Assembly: GCF_963924675.1 (NCBI RefSeq)
Contig: NC_089236.1
Coordinates: 29,039,319 to 29,103,318, forward strand
Reading direction: 5' to 3'
Length of the DNA: 64,000 nucleotides
From: Phocoena phocoena
Taxonomy: Eukaryota > Chordata > Mammalia > Artiodactyla > Phocoenidae
Within the stretch, counting starts at the first letter, position 1. Every line of letters starts with the position of its first letter. The notes beneath the pieces were generated by a model. It did no database searches. It saw nothing but the letters and a program-made list of their open reading frames with translations, and had not been told where the DNA came from. The position numbers were made by a program, and so were the translations under genes. This document shows, piece after piece, positions 25,401 through 38,389 of this stretch.

Positions 25401-27599
25401 AGGGGTCTGCAGGGAGAAAGAACATAGGTTAAACTAGTTTGAGAATATCCTGAAATGTCAGAATAAACAAAAAAGCCTTTTCATCTTTTCCAAAGGAAAA
25501 AAGTCATGGAGCAAGTTTCTTTTTTCACAAGACATATCCCCTCCAACCACTGTCATTGCCTCCAAGACCTATACCAGATTTAGGTCTCAGTATTACCAAA
25601 TGGGAAAGTACAAGCACTGCTCCATCTTTATCTGAGATCATAAGAATATCCCCATTCCAATTATGAGGGCCTCACTTTTTCACAAAAATGTCTTAAATCT
25701 CACATGATAAATGTTGTGAGATTGTTAACTCAAATGACATCATAATTGTACAAACAATGTGATTATATTTTGCATCGAATTTTCATCATCCTTGACCTGG
25801 ACCTATAGTAAATAAAAGATGCTTTTAAGGCCACCTGAGGAGGTCTCTAGTTTCATGTCACGATTTGAGCTGAGAAATTAAAAACCTGAGCTTGTCATTT
25901 TCATTATGTAAGCACTCCAGGGTACTTTAAAAAAGCCATCCCTTCTCATAATCATTGTAATTATCATTATTTCCGTAACAGTTGAGTGAGCAGCAACTTG
26001 GTCCCTGAAAGCATTTGCTTATAAGCACTTAATCACAGTCAACCACAGGTGATAATTTGATTAATGGTGATGTTCCCACATGCTGAGGATTGCTAGAATC
26101 ACATTTCCCATTAGCAAGATATTTAAATCCATTTCAAATTCCTTATTGATTGCCTGTTTCTTGAGTTTACTCCTGGAGTTAATTAGTTTACTGGTCAGCC
26201 CCTGTCAGAAGATAAATCAGACCAGTATTTCCTACAGAGAAAAACTTTATAGAAAGAACTTTGAAACATGTTAAACAAGTATTAAGAAGATTGAACAGGC
26301 AAAAAGAAAACACTGAGGTTATACAAAAGTAGAAAGCATGGAAGTAGATAACACACTTATACCTGAGGGTACAAAGGTACAATATTGGGAATAATAGTAC
26401 TAACAGTGTGGAGAAATTGATCATATAAAGCTGAGACTCAGATCTCTAAATAAGTGGTTATTAGTAATTCATGATCTTAAGAGCTAGGAATCCAGATTAC
26501 TGAAGAAAGAACATTTTCCAGCTATTGCTAGAGCCTCAGAAACTCCAAAAAGAAAGCACTATAATAGATTTAGAACTAATTTCATCACGGAAGAAATACC
26601 AGCCTACTGAGACATGAACCAGAAATTAATTCCAAGTGCATTACAACTCTTCTCCCAAGGAGTAATCCTCCTGGTGAGCAGAACTACAAGCCACACACTT
26701 AGTTACCTACTCCATATGCAGGAAGGATTTACAGCAAGTATGAGATATTCACTAATTCTCTGGAAATGGCAAGTGCCTGGGCAAGATTTTCTGGGTCCTG
26801 ACAGTAAAAATTAGAAGTTAAATGACAAAGAGATCTGGGTACAAGGTATGTAGATGGATTTATGGACTCAAATAATTAGAAATTTTGTGTCTCATGTGAA
26901 TTTGTACTGGAGATAACCCATCAAAACGTTGTCACTCAACAACTAGGTGGTTATGTGAATATTATTTGATCTATATCTAAGCAAGCTCAGCGTTTGTGTA
27001 GTCTCATGAATAGAGAATCTATGGTAACAAAGATGAAGGCTATGCAGATACCCAGCTGCATGGGCTACCTCTCCAGAGATTCTCTACTTACCGCTACCCC
27101 TGTGCCTGCAATTTTCCAGAAGCATAGATCAACACTGAGCCTTCAGCACAATTACTTGAGAATACCACCTTGTTATATTGTGGCAAGGCAATTATATTTG
27201 ACCATTCCATCTGAAGAAAACCATACATATTACATATATGAGTTTGCTTTCTTAGTCAAAGTGCCTCAAACAACACAATCATCTGAAGACTTATAGAAAC
27301 CCTTTTCCATGCCAAGTGGCAGGAGCCACTCTAGTGTGGCCTGGTGCCAGCTGAGGCTGCCTACCAGTTACAGTAGGGTATGAATATGCTTTAGAGATGC
27401 ACTAACTAGGGCAGCCCCACAGAAAAACCCAAGGTGTAGTAAGTGGTGCTAATTAGTTAGATGGGGTGAAGCAGAAATGATGCTCAGTCAGGTAGGTCAG
27501 GTAGGTAGAAGGTAAGCCAAAAAATGAAAACAAAACAACAACAAAACCAAAACCTGGTGTTTGCCAACACATCATTACTCAGAGAAAGTCTGGCCAGAA
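22461..27599. other. Long single-copy AT-rich stretch
   Basis: About 5 kb without a recognisable recent transposon or gene. It holds a poly-C tract (23385-23412) and a poly-T run near 23687-23700. The longest plus frame (23078-23446, 122 codons) is open partly because of the poly-C tract and shows no family motif. If the window contains conserved non-coding DNA, this and 29100-33400 are the likeliest places. Confidence 0.5.
23385..23412 (+). repeat. C-rich tract
   Basis: A run of C broken by single G or A bases, so the opposite strand is a G-rich tract. It is a likely sequencing or assembly problem site. Confidence 0.9.
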
Positions 27600-27815
27600 G
27601 TTGTTTGGCCAGACCATATCTCCGTCCTTTCTACCCAATTCAATGTGGCATTTCTTTTAATATTTAGTTGTAGAAAATATTTTTTGTTATCTCAGGACAT
27701 TCTCAGAGATAGTTACTCTATGTGCAGTGGTAGTTTCAGTGTGTCATGGGAGGATGTTAGCCCAGGATCTTTCTACTCTGCCATCTTGTCCCCTTCTGAG
27801 ACTACAATTCATATT
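27600..27815 (-). mobile_element. Possible old L1 5' UTR end, minus strand
   Basis: The block ending 'ggatctttctactctgccat' plus 'cttgtcccc' at about 27760-27795 resembles the reverse complement of an L1 start (AAGATGGC-type). The preceding text has a similar layout, but with no further support. Confidence 0.4.
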
Positions 27816-28852
27816 TAGCTATTTAATTCCATTTAGGTCATCAGTCTTATAAGAAAAAAAAAAAGTAAAGTTCTTTCTTGTTTTTTTTTTTTTCTTTCAG
27901 AGGTATCAAAAAATATCTTGCTCCTTAACAGATCACAGGATTGTGAGCATCTATTTAGAATTGAAAATGTACAGTACCATAATAATAATCTACAGTAAAA
28001 GAAGGATCAATCTAACATTTAGCATTACAAGTCATTCTTATTCTTGCACTATAATGTCAATAATTTAGATATTTCTACCAAAGTTTTAATTATTTTAAAA
28101 TATGTTTCAAATAAAATTTCAAATTTGTGCAAATATCTCTCTATGATGATGAGTTTGAACTTCAGATAAATACTGATTTTTATCCTTTGAGCATTTAGCT
28201 TTTGGTCCAAATACTTATTCAGTATACCTCTAATTTATACCTCTACTTTACCATATCCTAGCATGAAGTCCTAGCTTTACTAAGCAAGAGGTAAGTATTT
28301 GTGTAACTAATCCATTAATTAGAAAACAGTCCAAATATTATGTTTGCTAACTTCTAATTCTCTTTCATTGCTGATTTTAGGCTCTATAAATTATAAGATA
28401 TTAAGGAATTGCTTGCCACAAATGAACTTATTCCTATCTCAAATTTATAGCAATGGATTCCAGGGTGCCTCCATCTTTTTTCTATAATAATGGTTTATCC
28501 AATTGTTAAAGGAATACATATAAACACAAAAATTTTAATGCAAATAAAAAACTCTGATACCTCACATTTGGGTAGATTCAACACTGTTAACATAAACTGA
28601 CACTGAGTTTGCAGTGATTTCTTGTATCTGAAAAACTTTGGCTAAACTCAGGTGACATTGTGTCCATATAAGTAAGACTTACTAATCTCTCTCAGGATTC
28701 CTAAATCTTAAACTTAAATAAATAAAACTTATAAAACAGTAACTCTTTAGCCTGCAATTACAAATTTATAGCAAAGCAGAAGAAAATTTTTTTAAAAAGC
28801 AAATAACATAGTTCAAAAAAAAAAAAGTCCTTGGGGGCTGTTTATTGCCCCT

Positions 28853-29093
28853 CAGCAAGTTGTCCCCAACATTTTTGACACCAGGGACCAGTTTCGTGGA
28901 AGACCATTTTTTCACGGACGAGGGTGGGGGGCGAGGGGTGCTTCAGCTAGTAATGCTAGCGATAGGGAGGATGGGGAGAGGCAGATAAAACTTCATTCCC
29001 TTGACTGCCGCCCACCTCCTGCTGTGCGGCCCAGTACCTAAAGGGCCATGGACTGGTTGCGGTCTGCAGCCTGGGGATTGGGAATCCCTGCTG
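28853..29093. mobile_element. Non-autonomous hAT-like DNA transposon remnant
   Basis: A GC-richer island with imperfect terminal inverted repeats. The left end starts cagcaagttgtccccaac, and the right end, reverse-complemented, starts cagcagggattcccaatc. Inside are 'ccagggaccagtttcgtgga' and 'acctcctgctgtgcggccca', which I associate with a common mammalian hAT family whose ends are CAGGGGTCCCCAAC-like. The middle is missing compared with that longer family, so it is an internally deleted copy. I do not see an 8-bp TSD. The family name is not certain. Confidence 0.6.
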
Positions 29094-29984
29094 TAAACCA
29101 ATCATGAGTCCCTCTTAGGTGCCTGGGAGAACTTAAACTTAACATATTATATTGACTGTTTTTATCAGCTGGAATCATTCCACACCAAGGGAAATATTCA
29201 CTCAGTGCAGTCTTTCGGATACACCTGAAAAGTAGGCTAAATTTAAATGTTAAACTGTGGCTATTAACATAACATTTTCAGTACATCCAAATTAAATGCA
29301 TTTGTTATCTTGTATCCAAAATATTTGCCTTTATGTGGATAATTTTACATTTATCTATAATATGCACATTTAAATGCACACTGAGATATTCATTCTCAAT
29401 ATCAAAAATATATAAGAAAAAAATCCAACATCCATAGTATGAGGTAGGTTTAGCTTGGTTTTTCAGGGTAAAATAGGAGATGGTACTCCACATTCTCAGA
29501 ATGCAAAATGTTCTTCTTGCCCATCTACAGAATAGCAATGCAGAAAAGATGAAAATACCCTACATCTAGTCAAAAGTAAGATTTCAATTCCATGTTGAAG
29601 GTTATCTGCCTATGAAATAGATCAATATACTTCACATTCTTATAAAGTTTTTTATCAGATTGATGTCACAAAGTATAATTAGCAATTTGGAAAACTAGTT
29701 ATCTTTTTTAAATATCAGGGATTTACACTTATTTTACTAAGATTAATGTCCTGTATAAAAATAGTTTTTTGATTCATCTTGAAAGTACAAGTGCATTCAA
29801 ACAGTAACTAGCTTATTCTGCTACTCTCTAATAGAACTGCTACTAATATTCATAATAATATACATAATAGCACATTTTGAATGGTGTGTTCCCAGGTATA
29901 TTCTAACTCATTTAGCACTCATAATGCTTAAAAATAGATAAAAAAATCATTTGGAGATGAACTATATAATATCCCCAAGAGCAC

Positions 29985-30090
29985 AATCATTCAATCAATT
30001 ACTTTTTCATCAATATTTATTATCTCTTATGTGCTAAGGGTACAACAATTAACAGATAAAATTCCTGTATTTCTGGAGATCACAAGTCTC
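29985..30090. repeat. L2-type ancient repeat fragment
   Basis: The order 'tcattcaatcaattactttt', 'atcaatatttattatctctt', 'atgtgctaagggtacaacaa', 'attcctgtatttctggagat' follows the common L2 3' block (attcaacaaatatttattga, then gtgccaggcactg, then ggatacag, then atccctgccctcatggag). Confidence 0.6.
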
Positions 30091-31182
30091 TGGCTTCTTC
30101 CATGAACTACTTAAAAAACAGCAATAATATTATCTTTCTGTATTTTCTTAGAAAATATGCCCTCACTACTCATGAATCTTTATGTTATGTATTCAGAGAA
30201 ACTCTCCATGCCAAAACTCTATTGTTTCAAATTTATTTATGCTTGCGAAATATCTTGTGATAGTGAACTGTAAGTCAGAACAGATTATTTATGAAAACGT
30301 AAAGTCTAACTACATTGACTCTGAACATACTTGCATCAAATGGATCTAGGTTTTCCACTTCCTATCTGAAATAAGACAGTCTTCCCTAGCCTAAGGCATA
30401 GTTGAAAGACAATATTCAAATATCCACTTAAATCTTTGATGGAAAAATATAAAAGTTTCATGTAAAAAGAAAAAGAAAATGCTGTGAGCCAAAGTGAGGT
30501 GATTAAGATGGCTATTATCTGGCTGTTTTAGATTTTGAATTCAGATAGCCAGGCATGCATTACCTCCTATCTTGTAAATCTCCAATTGCAGAGGTAATGT
30601 CTGTGCTCATTTATGTGAAATCAAAGTTAGACCCCCAAAATGGAATCTTTATACAAAATGCAATCTCTCAAGCATTGGAATGTGGTGATGGAGATTTTAC
30701 AATAAAGCTTTGAGTTATAATTCCAAGGCATAAAGGCTAGAAAAGTAAGCAGGAAAAAAGGACAAGTCATTTCTAGGACATCTGAGATTAGTGTATTTTG
30801 TGTTTTTTATATTATATTTCATCAAAATGAATGTACACAATTCTTTTAAAAGTCTGACATTTTATCCAGACTTAAATCAATCTGGAAATAATGAATATTA
30901 CCTCAGACTATTGAATCGTATTTCTCAAAGTTTCTTTAGAGATTACCTAAATGATCTCTGTCTCCAAACAAAACAGAATACACCATAAGAGATAAAAAGA
31001 AACCGTGTGCTTAAGGCTGGAGAGGAAGAAGTTTCCACCTTCACTCACATTTTCAGTATTTAAGGGCTACCAGGCCCATGGATACCGTCATTCTTTGACA
31101 CTCTTTTCTGACTGTGGCAAGTTTTGTATTGTTTAAGTAAAGTGTTTCAGAGGTTCTACACTTTTTCACTAAACCAAAAAAG

Positions 31183-31186
<4 letters not shown>

Positions 31187-31235
<49 letters not shown>
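31187..31235 (+). repeat. (GA)n microsatellite
   Basis: About 24 GA units following an A-rich lead. Confidence 0.96.
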
Positions 31236-31240
<5 letters not shown>

Positions 31241-31985
31241 GGATATTGGTGCCACTTCCCAGAAGTGACCCTTTCCCCTCCTCATTCCCTTTCTACTTTT
31301 TCAAAAGTCCCAGTAAAGGAAAAATTGGTAAGGGATATTTGCCAGGGATGCAAGCAGAGTGGACTGCGTCCTCAAGTGCTGATATCTAATTGAAGTATCC
31401 TTCCTAAAAGTTGAGCGCGATTTCCCTTACTAATGCACTACGAAGTTTACAGTTACTCCCCCTAGTGTTCCCATCGCTTTATTACAGAGTGCTTAGTCTA
31501 GAGCCACACAATATAAAGAGTGGTTGGCAATCTTACTTGAAAATTGATTAGGGAGATAATTTAAAGGTACAAACCCAGGACTTTTCTACAGAGATTCTCA
31601 TTCAGTTGATCTTAGGATTGGACAGGCATTTGTATTTTTATTCTCTAGATTATTCTGATGCACTGTAAAGTCAAGTCACAACAAGTCTGAGCCTCAGTTT
31701 TCTGTAGTGGAGATAATTCTTGCTGTACTGCCTTACAGTGATTATGGGAGAATCAAGTAATTCAATGCATTCAAACGTGCATTTAGTGTACTGCACGATC
31801 ACAACAAGTTCTCTACAGTAAGGTATGGTAGTTTCAAGCATTTCAGTATGATCATGTACTTTAAGGTTGGTTGCTGACTGTTCAATTCCAGAGAAAACAT
31901 AATTAATACATATTTTTAGTCATATTAAAATCAAGACAATTTTACAGAGACAATGAAAGCATTCCTCTATTTTACCTAACTTAGC

Positions 31986-32070
31986 AAAGCAAGTAAATAC
32001 TAAAAACCAAATACTAAAAAACCAAAAGCAAGTAAATACTAAAAACCAAAGCAAGTAAATACTAAAAAAC
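31986..32070 (+). repeat. Tandem repeat, ~23-bp unit, about 3.6 copies
   Basis: The unit aaagcaagtaaatactaaaa plus acc appears at 31986-32008, 32025-32047 and 32048-32070 (last base varied), with a partial 15-bp unit at 32009-32024. The near identity of units suggests recent slippage. Confidence 0.9.
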
Positions 32071-33412
32071 AAAACTTGATGATCCTTTGGTTGAATTGGT
32101 AAATCTATTACTATATTTGTATCATGGAGACAAAACTTAAACATGATGCTTCAGATACCCAGAGTTTATTCTTCAACAATTGTTAAGTTGAAACGTATGC
32201 CAACTGCTCACGTAGAACTTTAGAATATTCTTATTACACGCTCTTTAAAAAAAGTCAACAATGAAGTAATTCAAATATTGTACAAAATTCAAATAGAAAG
32301 AATAGATAAAACTGAGGAAGTTTCCATCTTGGTACATTATACTGAACAAGGCAGTTAAGTCCATAAAACTGATATGGCAAATTAGTTCCAACTGGCTCCT
32401 TCTGATGCTGAAGTGAGAGCAAATCCAACTATCTGATAATGACACGAAAAAACACAGTGAAGGCATCTCACTGTAGAGGCAACAAGCTGTGGCTGAAGCT
32501 TCCTAGTTCTGCCTTATTATTTTTGAACAGACTTTTCTGTTCAAAAAGTTTCAGCTCATTTAGCACAGTAAAAAGAACTGTGAAAATGATCTAATGACAT
32601 TACTTTCCATGGAGTGGATTTTGATGTTACAGTTTTTATTCATTTATTTATTAAAGCAAATCCACCTTAAGGTATGGGAAAAAAGAGTAATGCTTCTTTC
32701 TACATTCAAATTTCTCAGTGGTCAAATGAGCACAATTTGAGTACAATTCAGAGAGGTAAGAGCATTTCAAGAAAATATATTGTTTAAAGTAATTATGGAA
32801 AAATGTACCTTCATTCTTACCACGTAATAGTATTTTATTCTTAAAGTAGAGATACTTAAGTCAACATGATTGGTTTAAGAGTAAATATTTTAGCAATTAT
32901 TACTCTGTGTTGTCATCATAGTTGATTTTTTGATCTTTATTTTTGACTGCACCAACTACTCAAAGGAAAAAAAAAACAGGAATATTGAGAAAATGACAAA
33001 ATACAAATCCGTGAAGAAAATTTTAAACATAAAAGTTCTATGAAGAGTTATCTTACAACAAAGAGTGAACATTGCTTTGTGGCAGTCTTCATCTTTTCTA
33101 AATCAGTAATTGGAAGTTTAACTTTTGTAATTCACATCTTCATGCTTTTCTTGCCCTCCCCCAGTATACAGTTTTTCTATATTTATAAGCCCCTCTTTTC
33201 AGCCCCTGTTTCCTAGTTTAATCAACAGTCTTTCCTTTCTTCCCCTCACTAAGTGGAGTATCACCTACCACCATTTATATGTTCTATGAAAATAAGTGAC
33301 AGAATGTTTATTCTTAGTTTGAGTAGTGTGCTTAGATATACTTATATAAACATTTTAGGACAGTGGTGAGACATTTTTAACATGTCACTGCTATGTTTAA
33401 GAACATTAACAA

Positions 33413-33728
33413 TGGACTTCCCTGGCGGTGCAGTGGTTAAGAATCCACCTGACTATGCAGGGGCCACAGGTTTGAGCCCTGGTCTGGGAAGATTCCACAT
33501 GCCACGGAGCAACTAAACCCATGTACCACAGCTACTGAGCCTGAGCTCTAGAGCCCATGAGCCACAACTACTGAGCCCACGTGCTCCACAACAAGAGAAG
33601 CCACCACAATGAGAAGCCTGCATACCACAACAAAGAGTAGCCCCCCACTCGCCACAACTAGAGAAAGCCCGCACACAGCAATGAAGACCCACCACAGCCA
33701 AAAATAAATAAATAAATAAATAAATAAA
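33413..33728 (+). mobile_element. CHR-1 type SINE, plus strand
   Basis: A tRNA-derived SINE longer and less GC-rich than CHR-2. The head is tggacttccctggcggtgca. A B-box-like 'ggtttgagccctgg' lies near 33470. The body has the repeated 'ccacaactactgagcc' and 'gccacaactagag' words. The tail is (AAAT)n at about 33702-33727. The imperfect 14-bp TSD is aagaacattaacaa at 33399-33412 and aagaatattaacaa at 33729-33742. It belongs to the older CHR group shared by whales, hippos and ruminants. Confidence 0.9.
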
Positions 33729-33756
33729 AAGAATATTAACAACAAAAAACAATATA

Positions 33757-33925
33757 TTCTATGCTAGGCACCATTCTTAAGTACTTAATTTCTGAACTAA
33801 TTTAATCCTCACACGAAGCTAAGTGAGGTGCGATTGTTCTTGTTTCAAAGCCTGGATTCAAACCCAGGCATTCTGATTTGAGAGTCTAGGGTCATACCAC
33901 TTCCACCAAGACCTTTAACTACCTT
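33757..33925 (+). repeat. MIR fragment
   Basis: Clear MIR order: 'ctatgctaggcaccattctt', 'aagtacttaat', 'aatttaatcctcacac', 'gcctggattcaaacccaggc', 'attctgatttgagagtct'. Confidence 0.8.
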
Positions 33926-35134
33926 AATCCACTTAAAACCTTTACCAAGAGCAAACACCATTAAAGAAAAACTATCACTGAAATCATCTCTTTTAATGCA
34001 AACAAAATCCAAACCTGAATACTTTATTTAATCCAGTGCACTAAATATATCAGTTGAAATCAACACATTGCTGGACACTTAGGTAATATTTTTAAGAACT
34101 CTAAAATAATGCAAAGTGCCCTGCAGATTTCAGTGTAGTGGGATTTTTCCTATTTAGCGTTTGCACCGTTTCCGACCTTAGTGTCTATTACTTTTGGAAG
34201 AAAAGAGATGAACTCTGTCTCATTTGTCTTTTTTCAAATATTTGGTATAATTCTTTCCCTGTATAAAAAGAAGAAAAAACTTTCCAAATTGAAAAATTTT
34301 AAAAATATAGAGAAACTATGGGAGAGATGCCCCCAAGATTAGGGTAAGAGGTAGGATCAATAAGGCTTAGCTGATTAGGCCTTATTTTAGTAGATAAGGC
34401 CCAGAGTTTTCAGAATTTCTAGAATAGAAAGAAACAAATAGAATATCATATCAAGAAAGAGTTAATACTTCTGTAAGTGCAAAATGAAGGGTTATTAAAT
34501 ATAAGTTTCAAATCATCCCATAAAAGCTCATATTAGAAAATAAAGTCATTCAAAGTAACTCTTAAAAATTAAAATCAAGTAAACATAGATTATTATAACT
34601 TTGATTACTGAAAATAATACATAACAGAAATGTGCTTGTGCAATATTAAAAATAGCAGTAAAACATGTCTGCAAATTAAAATTTCCTTAATTAATGGTTA
34701 GACAAATTTCCTAATTATTGACTTTTCTATAAAATATTTAAATGCATGCTAAACTTTGAGGGTTAAAAATGTCTTTACCTCCTAAATTGAATGATCACCA
34801 TATTTTATATTTTTTTGCTAGCTGTAATTTCATAAAATTGGGATGTTTTAATCATTTAGATATAAAAATATGATCTAGATAAATATTATATATATATATA
34901 TATATTTATCCTTATTATTTATATAGTCATATATAATTTTAAGCAACAGGATATGACAGAACAGTGTTTCCTTTTTATTCATTAGAAATGTCATGGTTTG
35001 ACATATTACTTTAAAGATGAATCATACTCTTGTTCCTCATTTAATACATCAAAGTGCCATTTTAATAAAATATGATATATTAAAAAAATCACTCCTTGCA
35101 GAAATTAAAGAATTCTACTATTACAGAGAATATA
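33926..35134. other. AT-rich non-coding stretch
   Basis: Only a short TA run (34887-34906) stands out. No gene or clear repeat is visible. Confidence 0.5.
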
Positions 35135-35280
35135 GCTGTTAACTAGGAGAAGCCTCTTAATGTATGGATGAGGTAACTAAGTTAGGCTATGTAACTTGAT
35201 TCAACCATTCAGCTATATACCGGCAGAGTGGTGATAGAATGAACGAATATCTAGTCCAAAGTTCTATCTGCATGCAGTTG
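35135..35280 (+). repeat. MIR 3' fragment
   Basis: 'ggatgaggtaactaagttag', then 'gctatgtaacttgattcaac', then 'cattcagctatataccggca', then 'gagtggtgatagaatgaacg' follows MIR (gaggaaactgagg, taagtaacttgcc, cacacagctag, gcagagctgggattcgaacc). Confidence 0.65.
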
Positions 35281-35436
35281 TCATTTATACAGTTATCATA
35301 TTGAAAGGTGTGAATTTATAAATTAAGGATGAGTATTAGTGATGTATTTAACATATATGTATAAATAACCCAATCTGGTTTTTTTTCTAACTAAAAATTT
35401 ATCTTTTCCATGATTCTCTTCATTTTGAAGCTCTCT

Positions 35437-35664
35437 GTCTTTTTTTTTTAAATTAAATTAAATTTAATTTTTTTGCGATATGTAGGCCTCTCACTGTTGT
35501 GGCCTCTCCCGTTGCAGAACACAGGCTCCGGATGCGCAGGCTCAGCGGCCATGGCTCATGGGCCCAGCCGCTCCATGGCAGACGGGATCCTCACGGACCG
35601 GCGCACGAACCCATGTCCGCTGCATCGGCAGGCAGACTCAACCACTGCGCCACCAGGGAAGCCC
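35437..35664 (-). mobile_element. CHR-2 type SINE, minus strand, with AAATT-expanded tail
   Basis: A reverse CHR-2 copy. The tail side (35437-35474) has mutated from a plain T-run to T10 plus an AAATT/AATTT repeat. The body and tRNA-like head end at 35664. The TSD tgaagctctct is at 35426-35436 and 35665-35675. The body has lost several CpGs and has a small deletion before the head, so it appears older than the copies at 4604 and 7958. Confidence 0.9.
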
Positions 35665-35675
35665 TGAAGCTCTCT

Positions 35676-36507
35676 TTTTATGGTTTATTCCCTAATTTGT
35701 TACTGAAGGTTTATTAAAAAACAAACAAACAAAAAAAAAACAGAATTTACAATCACATTTAATATGATTTTAGAGTTCTATTGGGTACTAATGAAAATTC
35801 ATCAGATTATTTCCTGAAAACTCATTTATTAAGTAAAATCATCATGTTGTATAACAGATGCTTTTTTTGGAAAGGTCCAAACTTTGGAACAAAGTAGATA
35901 AAAATCAACCTAAGCTAAGAATACTTTGGCCATATTTTAATTATCATTATCTTTGCTCTAGAATCCCATGAAATTCACTGTGTGATGATTTATTTATTGG
36001 TTTGTCCAATGAATTCATTCATTCAATCATCAAGCTATCATTCAGTGCCTGCGATGGTGTTGAAATGCTTGTAAACATTGAGATGTTTAGGACAGTGGTT
36101 CTGGTTTTCAAAACATATTACTCTAGGATGGCTAAGTAATTATAGAAAACAAATTAATTAAACAAGGTACAATACATGTGACCATGACACATATATCAGC
36201 ATGTTCAAAGACCTTTTGGATGAGGTGGTACTTGAGGTGAATCCTTTGGAATAAAAATGGACCATTTAAATGAAGAATATTATGATAGTTTCTGTGCAGG
36301 AGTTGGTGAGTTGGTGAAGACCATATGCCAAGTTCTTCAGGACTCCAAGAGCACCTTGTGGAGGCAGGAGTGTTGCCAAAAGATATAGATTTAAAGAGTA
36401 TGAAAATGAGCTTAAGGAACTGGGAGACAGAACTGAAGAGCCAATATGTACCTAACATAAATTTCTGAAAAAAATAATTTTAAAAACTGAGAATCAGCAT
36501 ACAAAGT
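35676..36507. other. AT-rich stretch with faint L2-like text
   Basis: At 36000-36420 there are L2-reminiscent words ('gaattcattcattcaatcat', 'cagtgcctgcgatg', later 'gtggtacttgaggtgaatcc') but decay is severe. A 108-codon minus frame at 36132-36458 has no family motif. Confidence 0.4.
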
Positions 36508-37105
36508 GATTGTAGTAGGTAGAATAATGGTACTCTAAAGATATTCACATCTTAATTCCTAGAACCTGGACTAACTTGCCTTACATGGCAAAGGAGTTTT
36601 GCAGATGTGATTATTGGTACAGATCTTGAAATAGTGAGATTATCCTAGATTATCAGGGTAGTTATCATCTAATCACATGAATACATAAAAGTAGAAACTT
36701 TTCTTGGCTGCAGTCAGAAAAAGATGGAAGAATAATTAAAGAGATATGGCATTAGAAGGAAGAGACTTGCCCTTGCTGGCTTTGAAGATGGAAGAAGAGG
36801 GTCATGAACCAAGCAATGTAGGTGCATCTACAAACTGGGAATAGCCTTGAATTTACAACCAGTAAGAAAGAGGGGCCTCAGTCCTACAACTGCAAGGAAC
36901 TGAATTCTTCCAATAAACCAAATGGACAAGGAAATGAATCCTCACAAAGCCTCCAGAAAGGAAGGTAGCCCTACCAGTACCTTAATTTTAGCCAACTATA
37001 TTCATGTCCAACTTCTGACCTACAGAATTATAAGATGATATATTTGTGTTGGTTAAGTCACTAAATTAAATTTGTGATAATTTGTTATGGCAGCAATAAA
37101 AATTA
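36508..37105 (+). mobile_element. MLT1-like (ERVL-MaLR type) solitary LTR
   Basis: Same family as 20494-20993 and longer. Blocks in order are 'ggtagaataatggtactcta', 'cttacatggcaaaggagttt', 'tgcagatgtgatta', 'gagattatcctagattatca', 'tgctggctttgaagatggaa', 'cctccagaaaggaaggtagc', 'ccttaattttagcc', 'cttctgacctacagaattat', and 'aatttgttatggcagcaata' at the end. The order of blocks and the 3' end support a complete but old LTR. Confidence 0.72.
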
Positions 37106-37929
37106 ATTCAAAGTTAATACCCCAAAACTGAGGCATAAGAGAGCTAAGCAAACCTTCATACAGCACAAAGTTGTGAGACAAGAATTCAATCCAGGGACCT
37201 CAAAAGCAGGGCCCATTATCTTAATAAATTGCATTATTATAACTGAATCCCTAAAGAAAACACATTTCTTTTGGGTAACTAAAGATAACTCCAAACACTT
37301 TCTATACTTACATCTCCAATAAAAACTCAAAGCAAAAATAGTAAAACCCACAAATTTTCTGGAAATAAATTGAAAGATGAAATAAATATGTACAACTAAA
37401 AAAATACTATTAAGAACCAAACATGTAAAAATATGTAAATATAGAAAACACAAACACATATATTCTCAAAGGTAACTTCTGGGAAAAGTAGAAATCAAAG
37501 TCATAATTGCATAGATTAATAATTTATCAAAAAGGATTACTGTTTGGAAAATTTACTTAACTGAAAAGACCAACAACCTCTCCTGTTTTAAAAATCAGAG
37601 AAAAATATAAAATTAAGGTTAAATAACTTTTAATATACAGTTGGCTAAGACAAACCTGAATTCTCCCAAATCAAAAACTGAAATAAAAATATTAAGTGTA
37701 AATCAGTAATAATTTTTAGCTAAAATCACAATTAGCCCTCAGAGCTGCATGTTGGAATTTTTGATGTCCAAGAGAGATAGAACCTTTGGCTTTTGGATTT
37801 ATAAAAACATGAAACTTTTTATAGCTCTCCTTCATGTATATAAAGCTAGTAACCTGGAATTTTGAACCTAAAAAAGTATCCACAGCATTGAAAGAACACT
37901 AGAAAACATCTAGTCAACTGTCAAAAGAA

Positions 37930-38230
37930 TAATAATAAGTTGTGATTTAATGAAAGATATAGATTAAAACCCCACATTTGATTCCCATGTATACAGCATA
38001 ACAATCAAAACTGAAACCTAACATCATAGTAAAACAGTAGAACACCAAAGAAGGTAGAAATTTTAAAAGAAAACAGCTAAAAAAGATAAAAATAAAACAG
38101 ACTTCTCATGAGCAAATGTAAATGTCAGAAGCCAATATATTTAAGTCCCTGTAATATTTGAGAGGATAGAGACAATGTTTAATCTTAGGCTTTATAAACT
38201 AGAAGGCATATTAAAATATTTAGGGAAAGA
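37930..38230 (+). mobile_element. Possible ancient L1/HAL1 ORF1 fragment
   Basis: 'acagacttctcatgagcaaa', then 'gtcagaagccaatatattta', resembles the ancient ORF1 block 'cttctcatcagaaaccatg', then 'gccagaagacagtgg'. It is weak and short. Confidence 0.4.
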
Positions 38231-38389
38231 GACTTCTGGCTTCACTCCAGGAAATAGAAAGCTGTAAAGAGATTTTTCTAACAACCTAAGAATAAGTTTG
38301 ATAATTTAAAAACTCATGATTTTTCTTGAGTTCACTAGGGTGTTCAGGAGACAACAAACTACCTTGAAATCTAAGGAAATCTGAAACAT

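Larger units (their letters stand above)
29102..33398. other. Single-copy AT-rich stretch with small repeats
   Basis: No gene is recognised. It contains an L2-like block (29985-30090), a GA microsatellite and a 23-bp tandem repeat, listed separately. Confidence 0.5.

Noticed and set aside
26994..27296. 100-codon plus-strand reading frame
   Set aside because: No recognisable domain or codon pattern, and it lies in AT-rich single-copy DNA.
37103..37459. 118-codon minus-strand reading frame with hydrophobic, Cys-rich content
   Set aside because: T-rich antisense composition explains it, and no membrane-protein family is recognised.
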